The position numbers and the translations under genes were made by a program. The notes under the pieces were generated by a model, which saw nothing but the letters and a program-made list of their open reading frames with translations, ran no database searches and was not told the origin of the DNA. Source: Bacteroidaceae bacterium (GTDB taxonomy: Bacteria; Bacteroidota; Bacteroidia; Bacteroidales; Bacteroidaceae). From it: 64,000 nucleotides of DNA. The stretch is from NCBI GenBank assembly GCA_017936265.1, contig JAGBFX010000060.1, forward strand, positions 96,355-160,354, written 5' to 3'. This document shows, piece by piece, positions 1-10,032 of this stretch. Each line of letters opens with the position of its first letter. Positions within the stretch are counted from its first letter, which is position 1.

Positions 1-79
1 GCGCGACAATATCCGAACGCACTTTTCCGCTTATAAAGAAGAATACCGAAAGAAGAAGGATTACAACAGTTTCTATCAT
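1..79 (-). CDS. SLC13/DASS-family permease, N-terminal fragment (runs off the window)
   Basis: Reading the minus strand from the ATG at 79 gives 26 residues. They form a hydrophobic stretch (VVILLLSVFFFISG) followed by GKVRSDIVA. A first helix followed by a short K/R-x-R-x-D-x-V-A-L motif is typical of the start of SLC13/DASS sodium-coupled anion permeases, inner-membrane proteins that take up dicarboxylates, citrate or sulfate. Only the first helix is visible, so the family call rests on that motif and the substrate cannot be stated. The gene diverges from tamB and has a good promoter at 105-135. Confidence 0.5.
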   Translation of the reverse strand, partial: MIETVVILLLSVFFFISGKVRSDIVA

Positions 80-104
80 ATTGTATATAGTATCTATTTT
101 TCTG

Positions 105-135
105 CAAAGTTAATCTTTTTACATGCAAAAACAAA
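105..135 (-). promoter_or_regulatory. Bacteroidota-type promoter for the SLC13-like gene
   Basis: On the minus strand the -7 box TAACTTTG lies at 112-105. A TTTG -33 box at 135-132 sits about 20 nt upstream of it. Transcription would start near 98, giving a leader of about 20 nt before the ATG at 79. Confidence 0.55.
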
Positions 136-157
136 GCAAAAAGAAGGCCAGGAAGGC

Positions 158-185
158 TTTTTGTAAACTATTTTATATATCTTTG
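158..185 (+). promoter_or_regulatory. Promoter upstream of tamB
   Basis: The -7 box TATCTTTG is at 178-185, with TTTTTG at 158-163 as the -33 element. The predicted transcript start near 192 falls almost on the first ATGs (192, 200, 207). None of these opens the tamB frame, which bears on the unresolved tamB start. Confidence 0.55.
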
Positions 186-338
186 CCGATAATGCAAAAA
201 TGTCCTATGCTCTCCTTGGGACAAGGTTAGAAGAGACAAAGCATTATTGCAGAAACCCGCAAAAAACGACAGACCATCAAGATACTCAAGTACATATCAA
301 TAATCGTTGCACTCCTGATAGCACTCTTATATTCAGGC

Positions 339-3300
339 GTGCTGTTCCTGCAGTCCGATGTCGCCAAGCATCGAATTGCATCTTTTACCACAGACAAGAT
401 TGGCGAGCTCTACGGTATTCCGGCAACAATAGGCAGCATCGAGATAAAGAACCTCAACGAAGCGACACTCGAGAATGTACTCATCCTAGACCTTGACGGC
501 GACACGCTCATCTATGCCAGGAGAGCAATGGCAAGCATCGAGCCTACCAAACTGTTCGACAACAGGATACAGATAAACACTCTGGCGTTCGAGTCGCCCG
601 ACATCAGGCTCGACCGCCCCACGAAGGAGGCCCCCCTGAACATACAGTTCATACTCGACAGGATAAGTTCCGACGAGAAGAAAGAGAACAACACCGACCT
701 AAGAATCAACCAGTTACTCGTTTATGACGCCAAATTCAAGTATGACGTAGAAAATGAGAAACACATTACCGACAAGCTTGATCCGAACCATATATCAGTC
801 AACGACTTCGCATGCAACATCTCCCTGAAGAACTTCAACAAGGAGAGCCTGAACCTGTACATACGTTCCATAAGCGGTGTGGAGAGGAGCGGTCTTGAGC
901 TCGACAAGTTCAAGGCACACATAATCGCAAAGGAGAACGGAGTCAGACTGACAGACCTCCTTATAGAACTGCCCGGCAGCAACATCTCATCACAGGGCAT
1001 TGAGTTCAGCAACCTCAATGACAGCCTGCAACAGATTGGCATTGACGGCGAGCTCAACTGCAGACAGATATCATTCGAAGACCTGAGCCCCATACTCCCT
1101 AAACTGTCGCTCGGACTGCCCGAGCTATCGTTCGACATCAAGGGCAAGATGAACAACGGTATCGCACAGGGAGAGTTCACTGTTGCCGCATCCGACAACT
1201 CTTTCAAGTTGAATGGCAACACAAAAGTGGTATCGCCGCATAGCGATGAGCGCGAGATTGAAGCCACAGTAAGCACCCTGTTCATCACGGAACAGGCTAT
1301 GGAAAAGTTATCCTCTCTTTATGGCGGAATACCCATGGATTTGCCCCGAAGAATCGGCGATACAAGCATAAGCGGCAATGTTTTCTATTCCAAGGACTCA
1401 CTTGACGGAGATGCCGTCATAAACAGCAGGAGCGGCATCCTCAATGCCGATTTGCTCCTTGACAGCAGCGGCAACTACATGCTCACAGCCAACGGAAACG
1501 ACATACACCTGGGCAGGATTCTGGACAACGGCAGTTTTGAGGAGTGCGACGTAAAAGCCACATCCAAAGGCAACATAAGACACCCCGGAGAGCTTGCCGA
1601 CTTTGACATCGAGGTAAGTTCATTCAGATTCCTCGAATACACCTATGCCCCCATAAGAATAGCGGGAAAAGCCAGCAAAGAAGGAGTGGATGCCACGCTC
1701 AACACCCATGACCCCAACGTAGCCCTATCGGCAACAATGGAGTACCGCAAAGAGCAGAGAGATGAGAAGATGTGGCTTACCCTCAATGTCGACTCCATAA
1801 TACCCGACAACTTGAACCTGAGTGACAGATACCAGGAGTGCAAATTCGCATTCGGCATTGAATGCGACCATACGGTACGCCAGACAGGCAAAAGTATCAC
1901 GAACATCAAGATGCGCGACTTTGTCTTCAATGACGGCAACGGAAGTGACAGGCTCAGGAACCTGCATATATATGATGACAATACCGAAGAGAAAAGGACC
2001 ATAACAGTCAACTCGGACATACTCAAGGCCGACCTTGTTGGTAGTTTCAGCCTGTCGAGCCTGCATGAGAGTTTCCTGAGGATTGCCAATATCCATCTGC
2101 CCTCATTCAAGACAAAACTCAAGAGAAGAGCAAAGAGCAACAACTACTATTACAGGGTTGAGGTCAAGGAGACAAGACTGCTCAACAAGTTGCTCGACCT
2201 GCCGTTCGCCATCAACGAGACATCAATCATCACAGGCTCATGTCTTGAGGACAACAACACATTCAGCGTTGAGGCCAACCTGAACAACATTGTCGCGGGA
2301 GGCACCCAATTTCGTGCAATAAACCTCAAAGGTTCATCCGACAAGGGGCAGATTGCCATTGATGCGAACATCCTCAAGCCTACAAAAAAAGGCAAGAAAG
2401 AATTGGACTACCGTGACACAAGCAGCGATGTAATGATAGGATTCCGTTCGACGCTACACAACGACACCATAAACAGTTTTGTCGACTGGAGCGACATAAC
2501 AGAAAGTAACAAGAACAACGGTTCGGTACAGGTAGATCTGGTGCTGGAACTCGACAAGAGAAACAAACTGAATTTTGACGCAAGAATAATCCCGAGCCGT
2601 TTCACACTCAACGGTCAGGAATGGAACATCACGCCTGGAAGCATCAAAGGCAACGGTGACAGGCTCCTTGTCAACAACCTGCACATGTCAAATGCCGAGC
2701 AGAGCCTGAACATTGACGGTGTGGCAGGAAAGTTCATTGACGACTGCCTCAACGTCGAGATAAAGAACCTTGATGTATCGACCATTCTGGGACTGACCAA
2801 TTTCCGGGTGTTCAAGTTCGGTGGCAGGGCGACCGGACGTGCCAGCATGACAAGCGTGCTGCACAGCCTCGACGTTGACGGGCGCTTCATGATAGACAGT
2901 ATGCTCATTGATGACGCACACATGGGTAACGGTGACATAGGCATCGGCTGGATGAGCTACAACAGTACACTCTCGCTCGACTGCGGAATCATCGGCAAGG
3001 AGAAGACCTCCAGAGTGTCAGGTTTCCTTTCAAGTCCAAGAGACACGATGCTTCTAAGGATTGACGCCAATGACCTGAACATCGCATTCCTGGGCAACAA
3101 GATTGATGCATTCATCGGCGAGCCCACAGGTGTCGCCAACGGTACAGTGTACGTACTGGGCAAGATGCGCAAACTTGACCTTGCAGGAGCGGCAGCACTC
3201 GACTGCAGCCTCAAGGTAAAGGCCAACAACGTCACATACAACATCAACGGAGACACCCTATACCTGCGTCCGAACACATTAGCATTCGATGATGTAGGCA

Positions 3301-4649
3301 TTACCGACAGATACGGCAACCGTGGCAGGCTCAGAGGAAGCGTAAACCACAGCCACTTCTCGAACTGGAGATGTGACCTGAATATCGATGCAGAGAACAT
3401 GCTTGTATATGACACGAACGGTTTCGACAACATGCCATTCTATGGAACGGCATTCGCTACAGGCACAGCCAACATCAACAGCCCGGGAAGCGGACTATAC
3501 CTTAAAGCGAGCATGAGGAGCGAGCCGAACTCACACTTCTACTACAACTCGACAAGCGCCAGCGGAGCACGCGACAACAGTTTCGTGACCTTCACGGACA
3601 GCAAGAAAAGCGGCACAAGGCGGAACAGCGATACCGCAGAAGAGAAGAACAACACCTATGCGCTCGTGACAAGCAAGCTGAACCTCGATTTCATGCTCGA
3701 CATTACCGAGACATTCCACATCAAGGTATACACCAACCTGAAGACCGATGACTACATAGACTTCTATGGCCGGGGAACAATAAATGCCCTTTATGACGAG
3801 AAGAACGGCTTCTCCATGAAAGGTGGCCTGAACCTCGACCGCGGAACATACAAATTCACAATCCAGGACATATTCCCAAAGGAGTTCAAGATTGAGAACG
3901 GTAGCACGCTCTCTTTTGACGGAGACCCGTTCAGGGCAGGTCTTGACCTGAAGACCAAATATCTTGTGCCCTCGGCCTCACTCAGCGACCTGACTACAGA
4001 GACCACAAAGAACAAGACCGTCAAAGTAAACTGCGTCATGGACATAGGCGGCACGCTCGAAAGTCCCGCCTTGAGCTTTGACCTCGAGCTACCCGAAGGC
4101 AGCGAGGAGGAGAAGGAACTTCTTGCAAGCGTTGCAAGCACAAGCGAACAGAAGAACATGCAGTTCATCTACCTGCTTGGCGTAGGCAAGTTCTACACCT
4201 TCGACTACAACAACACAGGCAATGACAGCCAATCATCAACAGCCATGGAGTCGCTTATCTCGAATACCCTTTCGGGACAGCTCAACAACATGCTCAGCCA
4301 GATAATCGACAACGACAACTGGGACATTTCCGGCAATTTCTCTACCAGCGAGAGAGGCTGGAACCGCATGGAGGTAGAAGGCATGCTGCGCGGACGTCTG
4401 CTCGACAACCGTCTGCTCATAAACGGCAACTTCGGCTACAAGGAAAACCCCATAGCCAACAGCAACTTCATCGGAGACTTCGAGATACAGTGGCTACTGA
4501 ACAAGAAAGGCAACATAAACCTCAAAGCCTACAGCAAGACAAACGACCGCTACTTCTCAAAGACCAACCTCACCACACAGGGAGCAGGCATACTCTTCAA
4601 GTTCGACTTCAACAAATGGAGGTGGTGGAAGAAGGATGAAGAGCAATAA
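339..4649 (+). CDS. tamB: TamB/AsmA-like translocation and assembly module protein (DUF490)
   Basis: Large envelope protein (1436 residues from GTG 339) of the TamB family, which bridges the inner and outer membranes and helps move lipids or assemble outer-membrane proteins. The body is a long repetitive beta-rich region, and the last 400 or so residues match the TamB C-terminal domain, ending in a short basic/aromatic tail. The N-terminal anchor (YISIIVALLIALLYSGVLF) is encoded just upstream of GTG 339 in the same open frame, which opens after a TAG at 228-230. No ATG, GTG or TTG lies between that stop and 339; ATT at 243 or 246 is the only near-cognate option. The true start is therefore unresolved and the protein is probably about 32-36 residues longer. 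It is divergent from the SLC13-like gene, and argF' follows 34 bp downstream. Confidence 0.85.
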   Translation: MLFLQSDVAKHRIASFTTDKIGELYGIPATIGSIEIKNLNEATLENVLILDLDGDTLIYARRAMASIEPTKLFDNRIQINTLAFESPDIRLDRPTKEAPLNIQFILDRISSDEKKENNTDLRINQLLVYDAKFKYDVENEKHITDKLDPNHISVNDFACNISLKNFNKESLNLYIRSISGVERSGLELDKFKAHIIAKENGVRLTDLLIELPGSNISSQGIEFSNLNDSLQQIGIDGELNCRQISFEDLSPILPKLSLGLPELSFDIKGKMNNGIAQGEFTVAASDNSFKLNGNTKVVSPHSDEREIEATVSTLFITEQAMEKLSSLYGGIPMDLPRRIGDTSISGNVFYSKDSLDGDAVINSRSGILNADLLLDSSGNYMLTANGNDIHLGRILDNGSFEECDVKATSKGNIRHPGELADFDIEVSSFRFLEYTYAPIRIAGKASKEGVDATLNTHDPNVALSATMEYRKEQRDEKMWLTLNVDSIIPDNLNLSDRYQECKFAFGIECDHTVRQTGKSITNIKMRDFVFNDGNGSDRLRNLHIYDDNTEEKRTITVNSDILKADLVGSFSLSSLHESFLRIANIHLPSFKTKLKRRAKSNNYYYRVEVKETRLLNKLLDLPFAINETSIITGSCLEDNNTFSVEANLNNIVAGGTQFRAINLKGSSDKGQIAIDANILKPTKKGKKELDYRDTSSDVMIGFRSTLHNDTINSFVDWSDITESNKNNGSVQVDLVLELDKRNKLNFDARIIPSRFTLNGQEWNITPGSIKGNGDRLLVNNLHMSNAEQSLNIDGVAGKFIDDCLNVEIKNLDVSTILGLTNFRVFKFGGRATGRASMTSVLHSLDVDGRFMIDSMLIDDAHMGNGDIGIGWMSYNSTLSLDCGIIGKEKTSRVSGFLSSPRDTMLLRIDANDLNIAFLGNKIDAFIGEPTGVANGTVYVLGKMRKLDLAGAAALDCSLKVKANNVTYNINGDTLYLRPNTLAFDDVGITDRYGNRGRLRGSVNHSHFSNWRCDLNIDAENMLVYDTNGFDNMPFYGTAFATGTANINSPGSGLYLKASMRSEPNSHFYYNSTSASGARDNSFVTFTDSKKSGTRRNSDTAEEKNNTYALVTSKLNLDFMLDITETFHIKVYTNLKTDDYIDFYGRGTINALYDEKNGFSMKGGLNLDRGTYKFTIQDIFPKEFKIENGSTLSFDGDPFRAGLDLKTKYLVPSASLSDLTTETTKNKTVKVNCVMDIGGTLESPALSFDLELPEGSEEEKELLASVASTSEQKNMQFIYLLGVGKFYTFDYNNTGNDSQSSTAMESLISNTLSGQLNNMLSQIIDNDNWDISGNFSTSERGWNRMEVEGMLRGRLLDNRLLINGNFGYKENPIANSNFIGDFEIQWLLNKKGNINLKAYSKTNDRYFSKTNLTTQGAGILFKFDFNKWRWWKKDEEQ

Positions 4650-4683
4650 ACAGGAACAACAATCAAGAACAACAATATAATAG

Positions 4684-5640
4684 ATGAGAAATTTCCTTTC
4701 GGTAAAAGATATCGGCAACCTTGACACAGCTGTCAAGGAGGCACTCGAGATTAAGGCCGACCGTTTCAGGTACAGCACTCTGGGGAAGAACAAGACCCTC
4801 ATGATGGTATTCTTCAACTCAAGCCTGCGCACAAGGCTCAGTACACAGAAGGCAGCCCTCAACCTTGGCATGAACGTCATTGTGCTCGACATCAACCAGG
4901 GCGCTTGGAAACTGGAGACCGAGCGTGGAGTAATCATGGACGGAGACAAGCCCGAACACATTCTTGAGGCTATCCCTGTAATGGGAAGCTACTGCGACAT
5001 CATCGGAGTACGTTCGTTCGCCCGCTTCGAGAGCAAGGAGGATGACTACAACGAGACCATCCTCAACCAGTTCATAAAATACAGTGGACGCCCGGTCTTC
5101 TCAATGGAGGCAGCTACACGCCACCCGTTGCAGAGTTTTGCCGACCTCATCACTATAGAGGAGCACAAGACCAGGAAACGTCCTAAAGTGGTGCTCACAT
5201 GGGCGCCCCACCCCAAGGCCCTGCCACAGGCTGTACCCAACTCCTTTGCCGAGTGGATGAATGCTGCTGACTACGAGTTTGTGATTACACACCCGAGAGG
5301 ATATGAGCTTGCCCCTGAATTCGTGGGCAATGCACGGGTTGAATATGACCAGATGAAAGCCTTCGAAGGTGCCGATTTCATCTATGCAAAGAACTGGGCG
5401 GCATATACAGGCGACAACTACGGCAAGATACTCAGCACCGACCGCTCATGGACCGTAAGCGAACGTCAGATGTCAGTGACCGACGATGCACACTTCATGC
5501 ACTGCCTGCCGGTACGTCGCAACATGATTGTGACCGATGATGTCATCGAGAGTCCCCGCTCACTTGTAATCCCCGAAGCCGCCAACCGCGAGATATCGGC
5601 AACGGTAGTACTGAAGAGGATTCTTGAAGGATTGAAATAA
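4684..5640 (+). CDS. argF': N-succinylornithine carbamoyltransferase (ArgF')
   Basis: Carbamoyltransferase of 318 residues acting in arginine synthesis in the cytoplasm. It carries the carbamoyl-phosphate loop as SSLRTR (46-51) instead of STRTR and the HCLPVRR motif at 273-279 with Cys274. The sequence is of the acetyl/succinylornithine transcarbamylase type, not classical OTC. In the Bacteroides fragilis enzyme, Pro90 in the proline-rich loop selects succinylornithine, while Glu at that site gives acetylornithine specificity. Pro90 is present here (DGDKPEH), so succinyl-L-ornithine is the likely substrate. The gene ends at a terminator shared with convergent rarA. Confidence 0.92.
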   Translation: MRNFLSVKDIGNLDTAVKEALEIKADRFRYSTLGKNKTLMMVFFNSSLRTRLSTQKAALNLGMNVIVLDINQGAWKLETERGVIMDGDKPEHILEAIPVMGSYCDIIGVRSFARFESKEDDYNETILNQFIKYSGRPVFSMEAATRHPLQSFADLITIEEHKTRKRPKVVLTWAPHPKALPQAVPNSFAEWMNAADYEFVITHPRGYELAPEFVGNARVEYDQMKAFEGADFIYAKNWAAYTGDNYGKILSTDRSWTVSERQMSVTDDAHFMHCLPVRRNMIVTDDVIESPRSLVIPEAANREISATVVLKRILEGLK

Positions 5641-5641
5641 C

Positions 5642-5671
5642 AAAAAATCAGCGGTATACCGCTGATTTTTT
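5642..5671. terminator. Bidirectional terminator between argF' and rarA
   Basis: Perfect inverted repeat with a TCAGCGG/CCGCTGA stem flanked by A6 on the left and T6 on the right, so it can act in both directions. It sits in the 32-bp gap between convergent stop codons. Confidence 0.85.
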
Positions 5672-5672
5672 G

Positions 5673-6953
5673 TTATTTCGAGAATGGTTTATCATCTCCC
5701 CAGCACTGCTGCATCCAAGCCTTGCTCTTGGCCTCGACAGGGTTCTCCTGCGGAATCCAGAAGGAGAATCCCTCACCACCAGCGGGCAGGAATTGCTGCT
5801 TGACAAAGTGTCCCGGGAAATCGTGTGAGTACTTATATCCGTCTGAATATCCCAAATCGGCCATAAGTTTGGTGGGAGCGTTCCTCAGATGCAACGGCAC
5901 AGGCAGATTACCTGTCTCCCTTACAGTCGCAAGAGCATTGTTGATTCCCATATAGGCCGAATTGCTCTTGGGCGATGTCGCAAGATAAACCGTCGCCTCG
6001 GCAAGAGGGATGCGCCCCTCGGGCCAACCGATTTTTGTGACAGCGTCGAATGCCGCATTGGCAAGCAACAGAGCATTGGGATTTGCAAGCCCCACATCCT
6101 CCGAAGCGGAGATTATCAGACGACGGGCAATGAAGGCAGGGTCTTCCCCACCCTCAATCATACGGGCAAGCCAATAGAGCGCAGCATCGGGGTCGCTGCC
6201 ACGGATAGACTTTATGAATGCCGAGATTATATCATAATGCATCTCGCCGTCCTTGTCATAGGCAAGCGGGTTCTGTTGCAAGCATAGTTTGACCTTCTCA
6301 TCGGTTATCACAACCGGCGACTCGGGGTCACTCTCCACAACCAGTTCAAGGATATTGAGCAGTTTACGTGCGTCGCCACCGCTGTAACGCATCATGGCTG
6401 CCGTCTCGCGCAACTCCACCCCACGGTTCTTCAGAGCCTCATCAGCCGTTATGGCATGGTTGAGCAGTTTCATCAGGTCATCGACCTCAAGAGACTTGAG
6501 CACATACAGCTGACAACGCGACAGCAGAGGGCGTATGACCTCGAATGACGGGTTTTCCGTTGTAGCACCTATGAGAGTTACAGTACCCGTCTCCACCGCG
6601 CTGAGCAAGGAATCCTGCTGTGACTTGTTGAAACGGTGAATCTCATCTATGAAAAGGATAGCTCCACCACGTGCGAACAGCGGCGAACTTTTTGCCTTGT
6701 CAATGACCTCGCGCACCTCCTTGACACCCGATGACACTGCATTGAGTGTGTAGAAAGGACGATTCAACTGATGGGCTATTATCTTCGCTATTGTTGTCTT
6801 GCCCGTACCCGGAGGGCCCCACATTATAAACGAGAGGATACGCCCCGAATCAATCATACGACGCAGCACAGCACCCTCTCCAACAAGGTGCTGCTGACCT
6901 ACATAACCGTCAAAGGAGGTAGGACGCAGACGTTCCGCCAATGGTTGTGCCAT
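5673..6953 (-). CDS. rarA: Replication-associated recombination protein A (RarA/MgsA), AAA+ ATPase
   Basis: Clamp-loader-like AAA+ ATPase of 426 residues that acts at stalled replication forks. Walker A is GPPGTGKT at 46-53 and Walker B is FIDEIHRF with Asp103/Glu104. The sensor-1 stretch IGATTENPSFE and the arginine-finger region LLSRCQLY are followed by the helical tetramerisation domain. The length and the N-terminal PLAERLRPTSFDGYVGQ are typical of the family. Transcribed toward argF'; fhs lies 93 bp upstream on the same strand, so some co-transcription is possible. Confidence 0.95.
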   Translation of the reverse strand: MAQPLAERLRPTSFDGYVGQQHLVGEGAVLRRMIDSGRILSFIMWGPPGTGKTTIAKIIAHQLNRPFYTLNAVSSGVKEVREVIDKAKSSPLFARGGAILFIDEIHRFNKSQQDSLLSAVETGTVTLIGATTENPSFEVIRPLLSRCQLYVLKSLEVDDLMKLLNHAITADEALKNRGVELRETAAMMRYSGGDARKLLNILELVVESDPESPVVITDEKVKLCLQQNPLAYDKDGEMHYDIISAFIKSIRGSDPDAALYWLARMIEGGEDPAFIARRLIISASEDVGLANPNALLLANAAFDAVTKIGWPEGRIPLAEATVYLATSPKSNSAYMGINNALATVRETGNLPVPLHLRNAPTKLMADLGYSDGYKYSHDFPGHFVKQQFLPAGGEGFSFWIPQENPVEAKSKAWMQQCWGDDKPFSK

Positions 6954-7046
6954 AGAATATAATAACTTGAGCGAACACCGCCCCGCTTGACGCGAGGCAG
7001 TGTATCTTCAATCAATAATAAGAAATAGTCAAGGTATCTTAAGCGA

Positions 7047-8708
7047 TCAGCTGAGACCTACAATCTCCCCATCGACAAAATCAATATGGTTGGCCTGCGG
7101 GTCCTTCGGTAATCCGGGCATGCGGATAATGTCACCGGCAATGGCAACAATCATCTCGGCACCGGCATTGAGCACTACGTCACGAATCTGCAGGTTGAAG
7201 CCCTTGACTGCACCATACTGCTTGGCATCGGCACTGAAGGAGAACTGAGTCTTTGCAATACATACGGGGAACTTCGCAAGGCCATACTTCTCGGCAAGCT
7301 TTATGCGGTCGAGTGCCGGTTTCGCGAATGTCACAGATGCCGCGCCATAGATATTCTTCGCAACCTTCTCAATCTTTGTCTGGATGCTGTCCTCATCATT
7401 GTATGTGAACTCGAGTTTCTTGGACGGATTGTTCTCTATTGTGTCAACGACAATCTGCGCCATCTCCATGGCACCCTCACCACCCTGGGCGAATGCGTTG
7501 TTGATAACGAACGGCAAGCCGAGCTCTTTCTCGCAGTGCTCACGCAGCAATGCCATCTCCTCATCGGTATCAGTAGCGAAACGGTTGAACACCACGACTA
7601 CCGACTGGCCGAACGAGCGCAGGTTGGCAACGTGACGGTCGAGGTTGGCAAGACCATTGCGAAGGCCATCCATATCAGGCTCCTTGATCTTGTCAAGTTC
7701 AACACCACCGTGCATCTTCAAGCCCTGGGCTGTAGCCACGATTACAGTTGCGTCTGGCTGCAGACCGCTCTTGCGGCAGAGGATATTATAGAATTTCTCG
7801 GCACCGAGGTCAGCTCCGAAGCCAGCCTCCGTGATTGTATATTCGCTGTGCGCAAGCGCCATCTTTGTTGCGAGCTGTGAGTTGCAACCGTGAGCGATAT
7901 TGGCGAACGGACCGCCATGGATGATAGCAGGAGTGTTCTCGGTAGTCTGCACAAGGTTCGGCTGGATAGCATCCTTGAGGAGCACCATTATTGAACCGGC
8001 AACGCCAAGGTCCTTCACTGTGAAAGGCTCGCCCGCATATGTGTAGCCGAGCATGATGTTCTCGATGCGGCGGCGAAGGTCGGCCTCATCGCTTGCAAGG
8101 CAAAGTATCGCCATGAGCTCCGAAGCGGGAGTGATGTCAAAGCCGGCCTGCTCAACGAGTCCGTTGGTTGCCGGACCTACACCTGTGATTATCTGGCGCA
8201 AAGAGCGGTCGTTCACATCGAGTACTCGACGCCAAAGAATTTCCTTGAGACCGAAGCCCTCCTTTGCATGCTGGTAGAGATAATTGTCGAGCAGTGCTGA
8301 AATCATATTGTGCGCCGATGTTATCGCGTGGAAGTCACCTGTAAAATGGAGGTTGATTTTCTCCATAGGAAGCACCTGTGCATAACCGCCGCCGGCAGCA
8401 CCACCCTTCATGCCGAAACAAGGACCTAGTGAAGGCTCGCGCAATGCGACAACAGCCTTCTTGCCTATTTTGTTGAGACCCAGCGCAAGACCGATAGAAA
8501 CGGTCGTCTTGCCTATACCGGCCTTTGTAGCAGTGATTGCTGTAACAAGAATCAGCTTACCTTTCTGCTCCCCGATAAGATTAAGGGGCAACTTTGCTAT
8601 GTACTTGCCATAATGTTCAAGGTCGTTGGCATCAATGCCTATCTTGGCAGCCACGTTCTCAATGCGCTCAAGCTTGGTTTCATGAGCAATCTGAATGTCA
8701 CTCTTCAT
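7047..8708 (-). CDS. fhs: Formate-tetrahydrofolate ligase
   Basis: Enzyme of 553 residues that makes 10-formyl-tetrahydrofolate from formate, THF and ATP for purine and one-carbon metabolism. The nucleotide loop reads TKAGIGKTT (61-69) where most members have TPAGEGKTT; from memory this variant is usual in Bacteroidota. The [19 protein letters not shown] block is intact. A TATCTTCG promoter lies about 45 nt upstream of the start. I see no clear terminator between the gene and rarA. Confidence 0.96.
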   Translation of the reverse strand: MKSDIQIAHETKLERIENVAAKIGIDANDLEHYGKYIAKLPLNLIGEQKGKLILVTAITATKAGIGKTTVSIGLALGLNKIGKKAVVALREPSLGPCFGMKGGAAGGGYAQVLPMEKINLHFTGDFHAITSAHNMISALLDNYLYQHAKEGFGLKEILWRRVLDVNDRSLRQIITGVGPATNGLVEQAGFDITPASELMAILCLASDEADLRRRIENIMLGYTYAGEPFTVKDLGVAGSIMVLLKDAIQPNLVQTTENTPAIIHGGPFANIAHGCNSQLATKMALAHSEYTITEAGFGADLGAEKFYNILCRKSGLQPDATVIVATAQGLKMHGGVELDKIKEPDMDGLRNGLANLDRHVANLRSFGQSVVVVFNRFATDTDEEMALLREHCEKELGLPFVINNAFAQGGEGAMEMAQIVVDTIENNPSKKLEFTYNDEDSIQTKIEKVAKNIYGAASVTFAKPALDRIKLAEKYGLAKFPVCIAKTQFSFSADAKQYGAVKGFNLQIRDVVLNAGAEMIVAIAGDIIRMPGLPKDPQANHIDFVDGEIVGLS

Positions 8709-8751
8709 AAATATATGCTTTTATAGTTTAAAATTCTTTCTTTCCGTCTTG

Positions 8752-8759
8752 CGAAGATA
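8752..8759 (-). promoter_or_regulatory. -7 box of the fhs promoter
   Basis: Minus-strand TATCTTCG, the variant -7 motif that recurs in this window, lies 44 nt before the fhs ATG. Confidence 0.45.
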
Positions 8760-8822
8760 ATAAATATCTCTTGAAAAGTCAGCAGAATCGTTTTTTTATT
8801 TGCCCTACCCTTTTGACAGTCA

Positions 8823-9893
8823 TTATTTCTGCAGGAATTTTACCACTGCATTCTCAAATTCTTCATGTTCACCGACAAAGCGGGAGAGCAAGCTGTTACA
8901 ACTATTACAGAATGTTTTATAATCTAATTTCGAAAGAAACTCCATCAACTGTGAATCAAGATTACCGCATTCTTTTACCACTACTCCCAATCCATATTCC
9001 TCAACATAAGATGCCTGAGTAGACCCAGCAGTCACTATTACCGGTTTCTTATGTATCAGGGCAAGATAGAAGCGATTCGACATTATGACCGAATGCTCAT
9101 TATTCATCGGGAAAAATATATTGATGAATGTTGCCCCTGATACAATCGCTGCCTCATCCTCTTTCTCATAGAACCCCGAAAACTCGACATTCTCAATATC
9201 ATTAGCCTTTGCATACTCCTGCAAAGCAGTCTGGGCTTCACCCCGCCCCACGAAACGCATACAGAACCGTTTGTCATTCGCCAACGCGGAAAGGACCTTT
9301 ACATTCGAATTGAAATTACGCACAGAACCTACCGTCAGAACATCACATATTCCATCCCTTTGCAACGTACACAAAGATGGGGTTTCCAAAGAGCGACGCG
9401 CTTCATCTATACAGAAATTATGTGACACATAATAATTATAGGATAATGGCAAGAAGCACCTGAATCCGGGAGAGGAGATAACATTGCATGCACTCCCCGA
9501 CAAGGCCAGTGAGTAGAATGGCGAAAGTAGTGGATGCTGTTCAACAGAGAGATCACGGTAATCCAGCATATAACGTCCATTGTACTTTTTGCTCAGGAAC
9601 AATGAAAGCAGAATAGCCAAATGCGGCCCCGACACAATAACCTTGTCATAGCCGTTTGCCTCTATCCGTCTTTTTATAAAACATGCATACCTAAAATAGT
9701 AAACAGTCTTTACTAACGGATTCCCAAGCTGAGTCCCAGCAGAACTGAACGCATGTGCACCATCTCGGTCACTGCCATCCCTGTCCCACAGAATCACATC
9801 ATACTCGCACCCGAGTTTTTCAAGGATGCGGATGTATGTATTTACATATGGACACACCCATCTGTTTCCAAGTATGACTATAGCTACTTTCAT
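8823..9893 (-). CDS. Family-4-like glycosyltransferase
   Basis: Predicted 356-residue GT-B glycosyltransferase, cytoplasmic or membrane-associated. The N-terminal half opens with VAIVILGNRWVCPYV and has the aspartate-rich VILWDRDGSDRDGAH. The C-terminal half has a GT4-like nucleotide-sugar region (DVLTVGSVRNFNSNVKVL, then EFSGFYEKEDEAAIVSGA). I chose the ATG at 9893 because the open frame upstream overlaps glnS and has no protein-like features. It is an isolated gene between fhs and divergent glnS and looks richer in AT than its neighbours, as surface-sugar genes often are. Donor and acceptor are unknown; roles in O-antigen, capsule or exopolysaccharide are all possible. Confidence 0.7.
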   Translation of the reverse strand: MKVAIVILGNRWVCPYVNTYIRILEKLGCEYDVILWDRDGSDRDGAHAFSSAGTQLGNPLVKTVYYFRYACFIKRRIEANGYDKVIVSGPHLAILLSLFLSKKYNGRYMLDYRDLSVEQHPLLSPFYSLALSGSACNVISSPGFRCFLPLSYNYYVSHNFCIDEARRSLETPSLCTLQRDGICDVLTVGSVRNFNSNVKVLSALANDKRFCMRFVGRGEAQTALQEYAKANDIENVEFSGFYEKEDEAAIVSGATFINIFFPMNNEHSVIMSNRFYLALIHKKPVIVTAGSTQASYVEEYGLGVVVKECGNLDSQLMEFLSKLDYKTFCNSCNSLLSRFVGEHEEFENAVVKFLQK

Positions 9894-9991
9894 AAATGAG
9901 ACATCGCTGTCGAATGACAACATACAAGGACAAAGATAAACAAAAAAAACAATATTCAGCCATAGCTTATGGATTTTACAAATTAATTGAC

Positions 9992-9999
9992 TATATTCG
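9992..9999 (+). promoter_or_regulatory. Putative -7 box of the glnS promoter
   Basis: TATATTCG, a TAnnTTnG variant, lies 33 nt before the glnS ATG. No good -33 box is visible. Confidence 0.35.
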
Positions 10000-10032
10000 C
10001 AAGTTAAAATAGCGAAATAACATATAATAGAT

